DNA of 64,000 nt from NCBI RefSeq assembly GCF_000247695.1, contig NW_004624778.1, forward strand, positions 10,272,830 through 10,336,829, read 5' to 3'. A model generated the notes under the pieces. It was not told where the DNA came from and searched no databases. It saw only the letters and a program-made list of their open reading frames with translations. Position numbers and translations under genes: made by a program. The stretch comes from Heterocephalus glaber (Eukaryota; Chordata; Mammalia; Rodentia; Bathyergidae). This document shows, piece by piece, positions 12,346 to 22,283 of this stretch (its first letter is position 1; every line of letters starts with the position of its first letter).

Positions 12346-12384
12346 CAGATACCCTCCCAGGTGAACTCAATACTTTGACCAGCT

Positions 12385-12565
12385 CACTTGGACTGATGGA
12401 GTGGATCAGCAAACTTCTGTCCCAGAGTGCACAATCCTGGCTGTACACTGGAGTTGCCTGGAGTCTTTAAATGCTGATGCCTGGGTCCTGGCCCCAGAGA
12501 TCTGATTTGCTTAGCCTGGGGTGCAGCTTTCAAAGCCCCCTATGATTCAAACGTGCAGCTATGTT
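12385..12565 (+). repeat. MER5-like hAT DNA transposon fragment (second copy)
   Basis: Plus-orientation text 'CACTGGAGTTGCCTGGAGTC', 'TTTAAATGCTGATGCCTGGG', 'CCCAGAGATCTGATTTGCTT' and 'GATTCAAACGTGCAG' fits MER5A/B. It lies just after the first copy in the same orientation. Confidence 0.6.
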
Positions 12566-13249
12566 GAGTATCGCTGCACCCCTCCTCAGGTAAGTGGGGT
12601 GTGCTAACAACCACCTCTAAGCCAAAGGAGTAACTGGAAGGGGTGCATTTCAGAGAGGAGGAGAGGGTTGCTCACAAATCTATGGAGGAGACACCTGAGC
12701 AGCAGTCAGCACTGAATTTGTCTCCCCAAGCCTGTGACAGTTTAGTTTCTCCTCTGCTCTTTAAAGCCATCCAGATCCCCCAAAGGCATCTCTCACCCAA
12801 ACATCCCCACCAAGGAAAGATCAACCTCATCTCCTCTGCTCTGCGGAGCACCCTGGAGCAAGCTTTGAACAAGAGTGAAGTTTAATGATGGGTGACGCTC
12901 GCCCCCTGGTGGTAACATGTGGTTTGACCTCTGGAACCTTGAAGATTACTAGGAAAATGCATTTTGTGCGGAGATCTGTTTGGAGAAAAATAACAACATT
13001 TTCATTTTTAATGAGGTCCCATTTAGACAAAAATATTTATTAAATTTTTTTACAAAAATTGAAATTAAAATATTTGTTAGAGAATCCCATGACATTAGAA
13101 CACATGAATAAGAAAGCAGTGTCTCAATCAATACTAAGCACTGACAGAATCAGTGGAGCAACTAGAACTCTTATATTCCTGACAGGTGGGTAAATGGCCT
13201 AGCCACCTGGCGAAAGAACAGCACTCCTTATTTAGCTAACAAACACCGC

Positions 13250-13515
13250 CTGCACAATGCAAAAATTCCAATCCTGGGCATGTACTTAGGAGAAATGAAA
13301 GTGTGTACCCACACAAATCTGGATGTGAATATTCACAAAAGCCTTATTTATAAAAGTCCCAAGCTGAAAACAACCCAGGCACCCATTAACTGGCCAATGG
13401 GTAAATAAATCAAGGTACACCTATATGAAAGAATACTTCTCAGCAATAAAAAGGAAGTAGAGGCACATGCTACTACATGGATGAATCTCAAAAGAATTAT
13501 TCTAAGAGAAAGAGG
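13250..13515 (+). repeat. L1M-type LINE 3' fragment
   Basis: Old L1 3' end in plus orientation: 'CTGGGCATGTACTTAGGAGA', 'CACAAAAGCCTTATTTATAA', 'CATGGATGAATCTCAAAAGA' and 'AGAGAAAGAGGCCAGG'. No intact frame. Confidence 0.7.
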
Positions 13516-14825
13516 CCAGGTAGGGAAATAAAAGTAGGCTTGCATTTGTAGAACATTCCTGCAAAGCTAAAACTGAAGGGTGGATGATTAGGGAGCACGA
13601 GGAGGCATGGCCTCAGAAGCAGGAAAAGGGCTCCACCCGTCTCTCTCACAGAGCCTGCCTCACGTGCTGTCTTTCCATGACCATGTGACAGTCTCACTGG
13701 ACCCTGCGCATGCAGCAGGACTGACCATCGGCCAGACCCCCACCCTGGGCCCCTTGTTGTGAGGACCCTCACCTGGCTGGCTGTGGATGCTTTGCAGATC
13801 CACCTCTCATTCCAGACAGGACCAAGGTCTAGATGTGAGGAGAGGCAGGCAGAGGCCTCAATGACCCTGCCTCCTCCCATCTAGACTTAGCATGAGGCCC
13901 TGAACTGTGCAACATGGCTAGGACTCCTGGCTCTTGGACTCCTGGCAGCTTTGTGTACTGACAAAAGCACAAAGGACAGACAGGATGATTACTGAGTCTC
14001 AAACCTCTGACACTAGGGAAAGATCTATTTACCCAGTGAATTTATTTACCTAGGGAAAGGTCTATTTACCCATTTGCATGTGCACACACACAGACACAAA
14101 TGTCCAAAATCATCTTATCATCTTGATGTCCATTTTCCTCCTCCTCTGGGAATTTTCTCCTGCTGCTGAATGGCTTTGATCCGATCACTCTTCAGCTCAG
14201 AAACCTTCACTTATACTCCAGAGCAACCATATTTTATCAGCCAGGATTCTGAGCTGCAAGCAACAGAAACCAACACTGGCTAGTTTTCAAACAAAAGATT
14301 TATTTAAAAGTTCAAAAGAGATTTCATTAATTTCCTTTCAGTCTAGGAACAATTCTAAGAGACTACAACCTAGAGATGATGCCTAGAATTGTACTGATCC
14401 GATGAGGACCCCATTGCCACCAAAGCTGAACCTGGAAGTGCAGTGTGCAGCTGCTGCCTGCCCCTGCTGGTGCCACCCTCACCAGAATCCACTCTTGTGA
14501 CTTTTGCCAATCACCTTGGGCCCTGTGCAACTTATTGGTTGAGTGTCTGTCATGTGCCCACTCCTTTCCCAGCAAGGAGGCTGGGAAAGGGAGTATTTTG
14601 TAGTTTCAACTCCTACTTTCAGAGCTGAGCTCTTCGCTAACTTTGAAAGGGGATTCAGATGCTGGGTTGCCAAGAAAATAACACATGCCCTCAACACTAA
14701 AAGAATTCTAACTCCTTGATAGTAGCAATCCTCTATAATCTGACTTAACCTCCACTTAGAGAAAGCCACTTTATACATAAACTGAAAAAATACCTATTTG
14801 CTAAACACGCCTGCTTTCCTTCTGC

Positions 14826-15048
14826 AAACCTCTTTTATTTTTTTTATTTTTTTATTTTTTATTTTTGGCACTGGGGATTGAACACAGGACCTTTGCAATG
14901 AGATACATCTTAGCCCTTTTCTTAAATTTTTATTTTGAGATAGGATAGAAAAATTCCTAAGTTTATGAGACTGAACTTGAACTTTAAATCCTCCTGCCTC
15001 AGCCTCCCAGAGTGCTGGGATTACAGGCATGTGTCACTGTACCTGGCT
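14826..15048 (-). repeat. B1-ID dimeric SINE (minus orientation)
   Basis: On the minus strand a B1 half ('AAGCCAGGTACAGTGACACA', 'CCTGTAATCCCAGCACTCTG', 'GGAGGCTGAGGCAGGAGGAT') is followed by an ID half whose complement reads 'ACTGGGGATTGAACACAGGA' and then an A/T-rich tail. This B1-dID dimer arrangement is found in non-murid rodents. Confidence 0.8.
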
Positions 15049-15628
15049 TGCATGCATATTTCTGCCACCCAGCTCTTGCTATGTAACAAACAATCACATA
15101 ATTCTCTGCAACACAAGTGTTATTTCTCATTCTCTGGGGCTGGGCCGAACCCATCTCTGCTGGGCTTAGTTGGAAGCTCTGCATCAAGTTGTGGGACTGA
15201 CTGGGCTTTGCAAAGCAGCTTTGCTTGACACAGGTTTGATCTGGCCCAGGCTGAAGAAGCAGCAGATCTCCAAAGGCAAATTCTTCTCATGGCCATAGTG
15301 GAAATACAAGGAGGAGCGGGGTGGTGACCCTGACAATCCAAGCATGTTAGAGGCCTTCTCTTGTATCCCATCTATTACCATCCTTCAATCAAACCAACCC
15401 ATACACATGGCTAAGCCTGAAGCCAAGGGCAAAGCAAGTGTGGTCTGCCTCTATAGAAGGGTCTATAATTCCATGGCAAAGGATATTCACACACCAAGGC
15501 ATGAGAGATTGGAACAATAATTCAGTCCACCCCAATGGCTGGATCTTCCCCCAGATTGCAGCTCCTTCTGAGCATGTCCTGTGTAGCTCCAGTGGACCAA
15601 GAATGTAGCTCTCAAGAAATGGTAAATG

Positions 15629-15729
15629 GGGCCGGGGATTTAGCTCAGTGGTTCTGCCGCCTGTCTTACAAGTGCAAGGTCCTGAGTTCTATCCTCAGCA
15701 CCAAAAAAAAAAAAGAGAGAGAGAGAGAC
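15629..15729 (+). repeat. ID element (tRNA-derived SINE)
   Basis: Plus-orientation ID: 'GCCGGGGATTTAGCTCAGTG' (A box), 'CAAGGTCCTGAGTTCTATCC' (B box region) and 'TCAGCACC' before an A-rich tail with (GA)n. The octamer GGTAAATG occurs at 15621-15628 and 15730-15737 as a short target-site duplication. Confidence 0.85.
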
Positions 15730-16039
15730 GGTAAATGCGTGAGTGGACCACAAGCATGGAGAGGGAAGAGGCTGGTAGTGAGCATGTACATTCACTGAGA
15801 ACACAGTGGATGGCCTGGCACTCTGGCTCCAACCTGCGGTTCCCCATCCACCACATGGCCCTGATTTCTCATTCAAAGAAACTAGCTGGCCCTGCGCTTC
15901 AAAATGATCCCTTTCCTGTCTTGGGAGAAGGAAATCGAAGCAGCATTGTGAGACTGATGGGTAGAGTGCCTGTTTTGCTGAAATGTGATTTCTCACAGCC
16001 TCCTTGGGCCACCCCTCTGGCTGCTTCTAGCTATCTAGA

Positions 16040-16560
16040 GTGGCAGAAAGCAGGCCTTTGGCCTCTTCTGCACTCTCCAACCTGTTCAGGTCAGAGCAGC
16101 CAGAGGGATTTGATTAAAAATCAACCAGATCATGTTATTCCTCAGCTTATATGTGCCAACAGCTTCCATGTTCTCCTAACCTCTCTCCAGGGTCCACAGG
16201 CTTCTCCATCACCCCTCACACTCCAACTACAGTCTCCCATCCACCTCATTTCCCCAGCCCCCCTCCTTCCTCAGTGGCCTCACTATTCTGATCAGAACAC
16301 AGCCAATCATCCCCCATGGTCAAGAATAAATGCCTTTGGTCACATGTTTTAAGTGAGACTACTCCTGTCTACAGACAGCCATCAAGGTAGATTCCACATC
16401 CCTCTTTTCTCACCAGACTGCCCTCTAGTGGCCACCCATTGAATCTCTCCCTCTTCACTACTGGCCATCACCTTTAAACCACTCCTGCCAGAATCACTTT
16501 TCCAGAAAATTCACCGGGACACATCATTTATTCCCTTATTTACCTATTTCTAGAAAATAA
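16040..16560 (+). repeat. L2-like LINE fragments
   Basis: 'CAGAGCAGCCAGAGGGATTT', 'AACCAGATCATGTTATTCCT' and 'CAACAGCTTCCATGTTCTCC' fit the L2 ORF2 3' region in plus orientation. It overlaps an open frame that I reject as a gene. Borders are uncertain. Confidence 0.5.
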
Positions 16561-18105
16561 TTTATAATTTCTTGACCTTGTTCACAAGGTTCCCCCCAAA
16601 TCTGGTGCTATTACTTCAGCCTTGTCTCAATTCCCCCACTCCCACCTCACCCCATTTGACTACATTCATAAAACTCACTTTCTACTGATGTCATATCCAG
16701 ATCTATCTAACTGATAAATTCCAACGTGCAATGCAAGACCTGGTCACCATGATGCTTGTGAAACCATCTTCAACTCCACAAGGCCCCTCCTGTTCACTCT
16801 TACTTGGTTACTGCACATAGCTCATTGTTTGAAATATTTCTGGACCCAGTACATCAAACAAGTAGGATTTGTAGATATGATCAAATGCACCTTTAGTTTC
16901 ATTTGATCAGGACAATTCTTCTCCTGACTTTAGATGAAATCTGGGACAAACTTGTGACTGTTCTGATAGTTTAGAACTTTTGTAGGCACTACTAGTGGCA
17001 AACAGTGTCCACAGTCAGCTGTAGAGCTGTACAGCTCACCACAGAAGCCCACACTGGGTCCTCAGGAGACGTGAGTTTCTCTACTTCTCTTCCCCAGCCA
17101 GCTGCAGTGGCAGAGCTGCTGCCTTTGAGGAGGCAGCAGTCACCTTCTAGCCTGCTGGCCTCCCTCTATTGGTAGCTTTAGGATCTGACACAAAGTCCAC
17201 TCATCACTCCTGCAAGGCTGAGTGACACTGTAACTCTTACATTCTTCATGCCTGCAAAGTCAAAATTACATGAACAACATCAAGGTATGCTGCCAGTGTC
17301 AGCAGTAGCCAGGACCACATGGACCATGCCTGCAGAGGCCTCTGAGTGGCCTCTGAGCATGGTAAAGTGAAACCCAGGGAGCCAATTCCCTTGGCAATCC
17401 TACAGAAGCAGGGAACACTAAATCTTTCTTCTCAAATGAAAGATTTACAATTTTATATCCTTAGCCTATGATGGGTGGGGTCTTGCTAATTCTAGATATA
17501 CACTCAGGGCATCTTTCTTATTTTCCCAATACAAAGTTTTTGGCTTCTTTTTAATGGCACCAATCTCTTCAGCCATCACAACTTCTTTATACAGTTCTTT
17601 TCTGACCACACTGCAAGTTTTTTTAAATCTTTCTATTCGGCTTTTTGTTCCTGATTCTCACTGTAAATCTGGCTAAAGGAAGCCAGAAATATCCATATCA
17701 TTGCTTGAAATCTATGCTGTCTTGAAATTTCCTCTACCAGATAAACTAGGCTGCCACCATTAAATTCAGCCTTATACAAAATTTCAGGGCATGGACAAAA
17801 TGTAGGCAACTTCTTTGCAGAATGTAACACAAAAAGCCTCCAGTCCAATTCCCAAGAATCTTCATTCCCATCTGAGACATCATAAGCACAGACTTTATTT
17901 GTCTACATCCCTTTATTTGTCTATATTCTGGTCTTCTGAGTGCACACAAGAATCTGCTATTAAGCTCTGTTTACAAGGTTATAGGCATTGTCCAGCCTGC
18001 TTCTCAACACTTTTTCAAATTCTCCCAGCTAACCAGTTCTGAAAGCTTCTGAACTACATAGCAAAGATCAGTCACAGCAGCAACCCCACTCTCAGTATAT
18101 TTCTC

Positions 18106-18132
18106 TGTGTGTGTGTGTGTGTGTGTGTGTGT
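18106..18132. repeat. (TG)n microsatellite
   Basis: Uninterrupted TG dinucleotide run of 13-14 units immediately before the LTR remnant at 18133. Confidence 0.95.
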
Positions 18133-18169
18133 TAGCTTTTCATCACTGTGACAAAATGTCTGAGAAAGC
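18133..18169 (-). repeat. MaLR LTR 3'-end remnant, minus orientation (part 1)
   Basis: 'AGCTTTTCATCACTGTGACA' and 'AAATGTCTGAGAAA' read as the reverse complement of a MaLR LTR 3' terminus. The element appears to resume at about 18471 ('ATGGAGGAAGGTTTGATTTT', 'AGCTCATGGTTTCAGAGGTT'), with an inserted L1-tail-like piece between. Confidence 0.55.
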
Positions 18170-18470
18170 ATGCTATTCCTGTTATGTAAAATCTAAAAAG
18201 GTGACAAGAAAGTAAAAGAGAGAATATTATTAGACAAGATGAATAAGAGGGAAGGGGAGGAGTATAAGAGTGGGTAATAGGAGGATGGATATGAGTATAA
18301 TACTTAGACACATTGAAAACTTCCCCCCCAAAAAAGGGGAAATGGAGGGAGGGTGGAGCAAGAAGGGTGATGGGGTGAAAATGACAGTGTATGGTATGTG
18401 CGTGTATGAACCTCCAAAATGAAATCCATCAACTGTATAACCAATTCAAAAAGAGTGGAACAAAAAGGAA
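18170..18470 (+). repeat. L1 3'-UTR-like insert within a MaLR LTR
   Basis: Purine-rich text ('GGGAAATGGAGGGAGGGTGG') and an A-rich end near 18450-18478 separate two parts of one LTR. Purine-rich 3' UTR plus A tail fits an L1 3' end, but I cannot assign a family and no clear target-site duplication was found. Confidence 0.4.
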
Positions 18471-18545
18471 GAAAAACTTAATGGAGGAAGGTTTGATTTT
18501 AGCTCATGGTTTCAGAGGTTTCAGCTAATGGTTGGAAAGGAGCCC
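18471..18545 (-). repeat. MaLR LTR 3'-end remnant, minus orientation (part 2)
   Basis: 'GGAGGAAGGTTTGATTTTAG', 'CTCATGGTTTCAGAGGTTTC' is the complement of the segment that includes the polyadenylation signal in MaLR LTRs (AAACCTTCCTCC). It runs into the CT microsatellite. Confidence 0.55.
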
Positions 18546-18579
18546 CCTCCTTCTTCTCTCCTTTCTTTCTTCCTTCTCT

Positions 18580-18601
18580 TCTCTCTCTCTCTCTCTCTGT
18601 C

Positions 18602-18661
<60 letters not shown>

Positions 18662-18669
18662 TCTCTCTC
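18580..18669. repeat. (CT)n microsatellite
   Basis: About 90 bp of CT dinucleotides with four TG interruptions, preceded by a CTTT/CTTC-rich stretch from 18550. All apparent reading frames through it are low-complexity artefacts. Confidence 0.97.
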
Positions 18670-18829
18670 GGATGTGATGAAGAAGCATCTTTCCTCTGCC
18701 ACATCATTTTGCTATAATGTTCTGCCTCACCACAGGCCTGAAGCAATGAAGCTGGCTGACCATGGACTGAAACTATCAGCCAAAATAAATCTTTCCTCCT
18801 TTAAACTGTTATTCTCAAGGATTTCATCA
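18670..18829 (+). repeat. MaLR LTR 3' half, plus orientation
   Basis: 'CTGCCTCACCACAGGCCTGA', 'AGCAATGAAGCTGGCTGACC', 'CATGGACTGAAACTATCAGC' and 'CAAAATAAATCTTTCCTCCT' form the 3' half of a MaLR LTR, with the AATAAA signal. It points opposite to the remnant on the other side of the CT tract. Confidence 0.7.
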
Positions 18830-18835
18830 CAATTG

Positions 18836-19187
18836 TTATGGCTTGTATCTAGATGTCCCCTCAAAGCTTCATGCAATCATAGGTGGGTCTTTTTCAGAGG
18901 TGGCTGGATCTAGAGTGTGTGATGCTGGGATTAAGGGTATGTGATTACTAAATTAGTACACTAATTGGTTTGGCATAGTTCTGGGTAGGATAAGGGTGCC
19001 CCGTTCTGGGTGTGAGTGCCATTTTTCCTAAGGGTAGGTAGCCTGGATAAAATATAAGGGACAGAAAGAGGGATAGTGCTGTTTGCCACTTGCTGCTTGC
19101 TGCCTTCTGCCTTCTGCCTGCCATGAACTGTTACCCCTTTTCCATGCTACTCTGCATTGGAACCAGTCAACTATGAACTGAAACCTC
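18836..19187 (+). repeat. MaLR LTR, left part (split by an ID element)
   Basis: Begins 'TGTTATGGCTTGTATCTAGA' then 'TGTCCCCTCAAAGCTTCATG' and continues through 'GCCTGCCATGAACTGTTACC' to 'CAACTATGAACTGAAACCTC' at 19187, where an ID element is inserted. The right part follows at 19272-19320. Same family as the LTR at 38570-38975, judged from shared phrases. Confidence 0.75.
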
Positions 19188-19271
19188 GGGCTGGGGTTGT
19201 AGATCAGTGGTGCCGTGCCTGTCTGGCAAGCACAAGGTCCTGAGTTCAATTCCTGGTACAAAAAAAGAAAG
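19188..19271 (+). repeat. ID element with 17-bp target-site duplication
   Basis: Plus-orientation tRNA-like SINE: 'GGGCTGGGGTTGTAGATCAG', 'CAAGGTCCTGAGTTCAATTC', then a short A-rich tail. The 17-mer CTATGAACTGAAACCTC occurs perfectly at 19171-19187 and 19272-19288, flanking the element. It is therefore a clean insertion into a pre-existing LTR. Confidence 0.93.
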
Positions 19272-19969
19272 CTATGAACTGAAACCTCTACAATCTGTGA
19301 GCTCACTCACTTACCAAGCCTGGACTCAGGGGCAAAATGGCCCTCACCATCACCACATGTTGGGGCTCACAGTAGGGCCCTCTCCATGAAATCCCTTTAA
19401 AAACAATGATCCCATAAACTCTGCCATCCCTTTTACACTTTCACTCAGCAAAAAAAGGCCCAGAAACAGATTGACTGGTTTTCTGCCAATGTGTCTGCAA
19501 ATGCTGTACACGGTCAAGCACTCACTTTGGGAAGCAGTATCCACTGCAGCTTGATGCCTTGGCTGAAACTTCCAACTTATTATCTTGTGTGGATCTCTCT
19601 TCCCCAGGAGGCAATTTCACTCTCAGGGAGGGCCAAGAATTTGGACTTCTGTACTTCCACTAAGAAAGAGTCATCATACTTTTCCTCTCCCACTCCACTC
19701 AGTGCACTTCTATTGATTTGCCTGCTTATTCCATGTATGTCCTTGGGCACACTCAGCCCTGTCCCTGCCACCTTATCCTCAGGTTGCCCATCACCGGTCC
19801 CTGTCACCAATAGGTGCCTTCTAATTGGTCTCCCTTCAGGCACTCTGGTCCCCAGAAATCCCACACTTTACATTAAAGCCAGGGCCAGCTTCTTTGTCAT
19901 CAGTCTGATTGTATCCTCTTCTTCGTTCCAGAACTAGCTGATTCTCTGAAAATCAAAATAATGCAGTAT

Positions 19970-20320
19970 GCTAATTAACTGTGCTGTCAACTTGAATAAG
20001 AAACACCCATCTGATTGGTTTAACACTGTTCTGGGTGTGTCTGGATGAAGTACGGAAGAGGGAAGATACACCCTGGGTGTGGGTGGCACAAATCAATAGG
20101 TTTGTAGCTTGGGAAAGAAGGAAGTCTCACTTGTGTTTCTTCAGAGAAGCTCCAATCTTTACCATTGCTGTCGGATGTCCATCTTTAGGCTTTCAGTCCA
20201 GACTCTTCAGCTTCCTGATACTCACAAAAGACTCTGCAGTGAGCTCCAAGTCTTTGACTTTTGACTGGATCCTTTGGCTCTCCAGCACACAGATGGCCCT
20301 TTTATAGTTCTCCATACCTG
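19970..20320 (+). repeat. Possible ERVL/MLT2-type LTR
   Basis: 'AACTGTGCTGTCAACTTGAA', 'CTGATTGGTTTAACACTGTT', 'CTGGGTGTGTCTGGATGAAG' and a later 'CTGATACTCACAAAAGACTC' resemble ERVL-type LTRs. The 3' part is divergent, so the family and borders are uncertain. Confidence 0.45.
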
Positions 20321-20399
20321 ATTCTGCAGGGACCCATTGTAAGCCTACCTTGTAAATCCATGTAGCACTGACTGATGCACGTGGTTAACATGGCCTACC

Positions 20400-20800
20400 T
20401 CTTCTCCACAGGGTATTGCTTGTCCTGTGCTATAGCTTTATCCTTGCCCGGTTCCCCTTCCTTTTCCTAGCAAGAGCCACACAGAATTTCCTCAGGGTTC
20501 CAAGCCTCTCCTCATGCAGGGCCTGGGATTGCTCCCCCTGCTTCTCTACCTTCCTCTCCTAAGACCTCTCCACGTTTCTCAATCCCAGGTCATGCTGCTG
20601 GGTTAACCTCTCACAGCACTTGTAGCTCCCTGTAGTTCAGTTTGTAATTACACATTAGCTGTGAGATTTTTTATTACTTTCATTTCTCTGGTTAGACTCT
20701 GCTCTATGAATGCAATGACTCTGTGTGTCTTTGTTCCTAAATCCTTGATGAGCCTGGCCCACAGCAGTGGCTCAGAAAATATGTATTGAATGAATAAGGT
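20400..20800 (+). repeat. L2-like LINE 3' end
   Basis: 'CTCTATGAATGCAATGACTC', 'ATCCTTGATGAGCCTGGCCC' and 'ATGTATTGAATGAATAAGG' fit the L2 3' terminus, which typically ends with ATTGAATGAATGA. Plus orientation, old. Confidence 0.5.
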
Positions 20801-21674
20801 GACAACACCATGTTTTTGATAAATGATATCAAATAAACTACAATCATCATCTGACTCCCAGCTCACTTACACATTTATTCATTCAAAAATATTTATGGAA
20901 GTCCTTCTTCTGATGGAAGATCAATGGCTCTTTTTCTTACTATAATATACTGAAAGACACTGCCCAGGTTGCAGGGAGTACCCTCAAATAGTTCCATAGG
21001 TTCCTTAGGTTCCATAGTTGCTTGCATGAGTGTTTTACATTTACATTTGTAATACAGTAATAAAACATTTAGACATCTCACAGCTGTCACTATAATTTTT
21101 CTTACAGAGGAAATGGGTTTTCTTTGAGAAAACATCTTCGGAAGGTGGTAGATGGAGGATGAACTGCAAGTTGGGCTCGGCAGACCTGGCACTCAGAGAC
21201 TGCTTAAACTGCTGCAGAGAGGAAATAGAAGGAATGTGATCACTGTCGGGAGGGAGGTGGGGAGATGAGGACAGGGAGGCAAAGAAGGATGAGAGGGAAG
21301 ACAGGGGTCAGAGCAGTGGAACTGGGCCAGGCCCCGAGGAATGCCTATGTCGGGAGGCTGCCCAGACCACGGGAAGCTGCCCTCCCCTATTCCCTTTCAC
21401 TCTGGAACCTGTGACAACTGACACTAAGGAGAGGGCTGAATCTGATGTCTGAATGGTCAACAGCCAGAAGGAATAAACAGCCCCTAAACAAGTCTGAAGG
21501 CAAAGAGGGCACAAAAACACCAGTCCTTGAGAAATTTTATGGAAAAGGCTTGCAACTTTCTAAAGAAGCACATCTGAGGTATGCAAGCCATCTTATCTGT
21601 TTGCCCATGAATTTGAAAAAAAAATGATTTGGTTCTATTATATGTGCACTCACACAGACTGACATAAAAATTTG

Positions 21675-21775
21675 TTATTGGTGGTGGGTTTTTCTTAAGT
21701 TCTGGGGATCAAACATGGGGCCTCACTCATCCTAGTCAAGCACTCTGCCGCTGAGGTATAACCCCAGCCCTGTTT
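21675..21775 (-). repeat. ID element (minus orientation)
   Basis: Reverse complement of a tRNA-derived ID: plus-strand 'TTCTGGGGATCAAACATGGG', 'CAAGCACTCTGCCGCTGAGG' and 'TATAACCCCAGCCC'. More divergent than the copies with readable duplications. Confidence 0.75.
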
Positions 21776-22245
21776 CTTCATGAGGTGTTATTACTATTCA
21801 AGTGCCTTTGATGTGACTTTGGATCTTGATAGAGAGGTTTTACTTAGAGAGAGCAGGTTTGAAGAGCTGTAGGATCTGTGTCTAAGCATGAGTGTATCTC
21901 AAACTTCTCCTGCTCCAGGTAGCTCCAGCCCCTAGGGACCTTCTTCCCTGCTAATGAAGTCCCAAGGTCCTCTCTCCATGTCCTCATGTACTCTTGACTG
22001 TCAGTTCAGCACTCCACTTTACTTTGCATTGATCTCACCTTTGAGCCCATCCTGTGAGTCCACTGCCTCCCCTGCTTAGATTGCCACTTCTGCCAGACAC
22101 CATAGGTCTTCCCCAACACTTCCCAAAGATGTGCCCGGATGGTCTTGAGCTCCTGAGAACTCCTGACAACCTCCCCTCACTGGGCTGTGCTGCCATTAGC
22201 CCAGTACAACCCAATCCACACATACACACATACATGGAGAGATAC

Positions 22246-22246
<1 letters not shown>

Positions 22247-22282
<36 letters not shown>
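22247..22282. repeat. (CA)n microsatellite
   Basis: Uninterrupted CA run of about 17 units, preceded by interrupted CACATACACACATACA from 22217. Confidence 0.95.

Positions 22283-22283
<1 letters not shown>

Noticed and set aside
15629..15729. tRNA gene
   Set aside because: The A- and B-box-like sequences belong to a tRNA-derived ID SINE with an A tail and target-site duplication. The same holds for 19188-19271, 21675-21775 and 47729-47821.
15735..16352. 205-codon plus-strand open frame
   Set aside because: It overlaps the end of an ID element and L2-like sequence, has no recognisable domain and no splice context.
18506..18913. Ser/Leu-repeat and Arg/Glu-repeat proteins on both strands
   Set aside because: Translations of the CT microsatellite; low-complexity artefacts.
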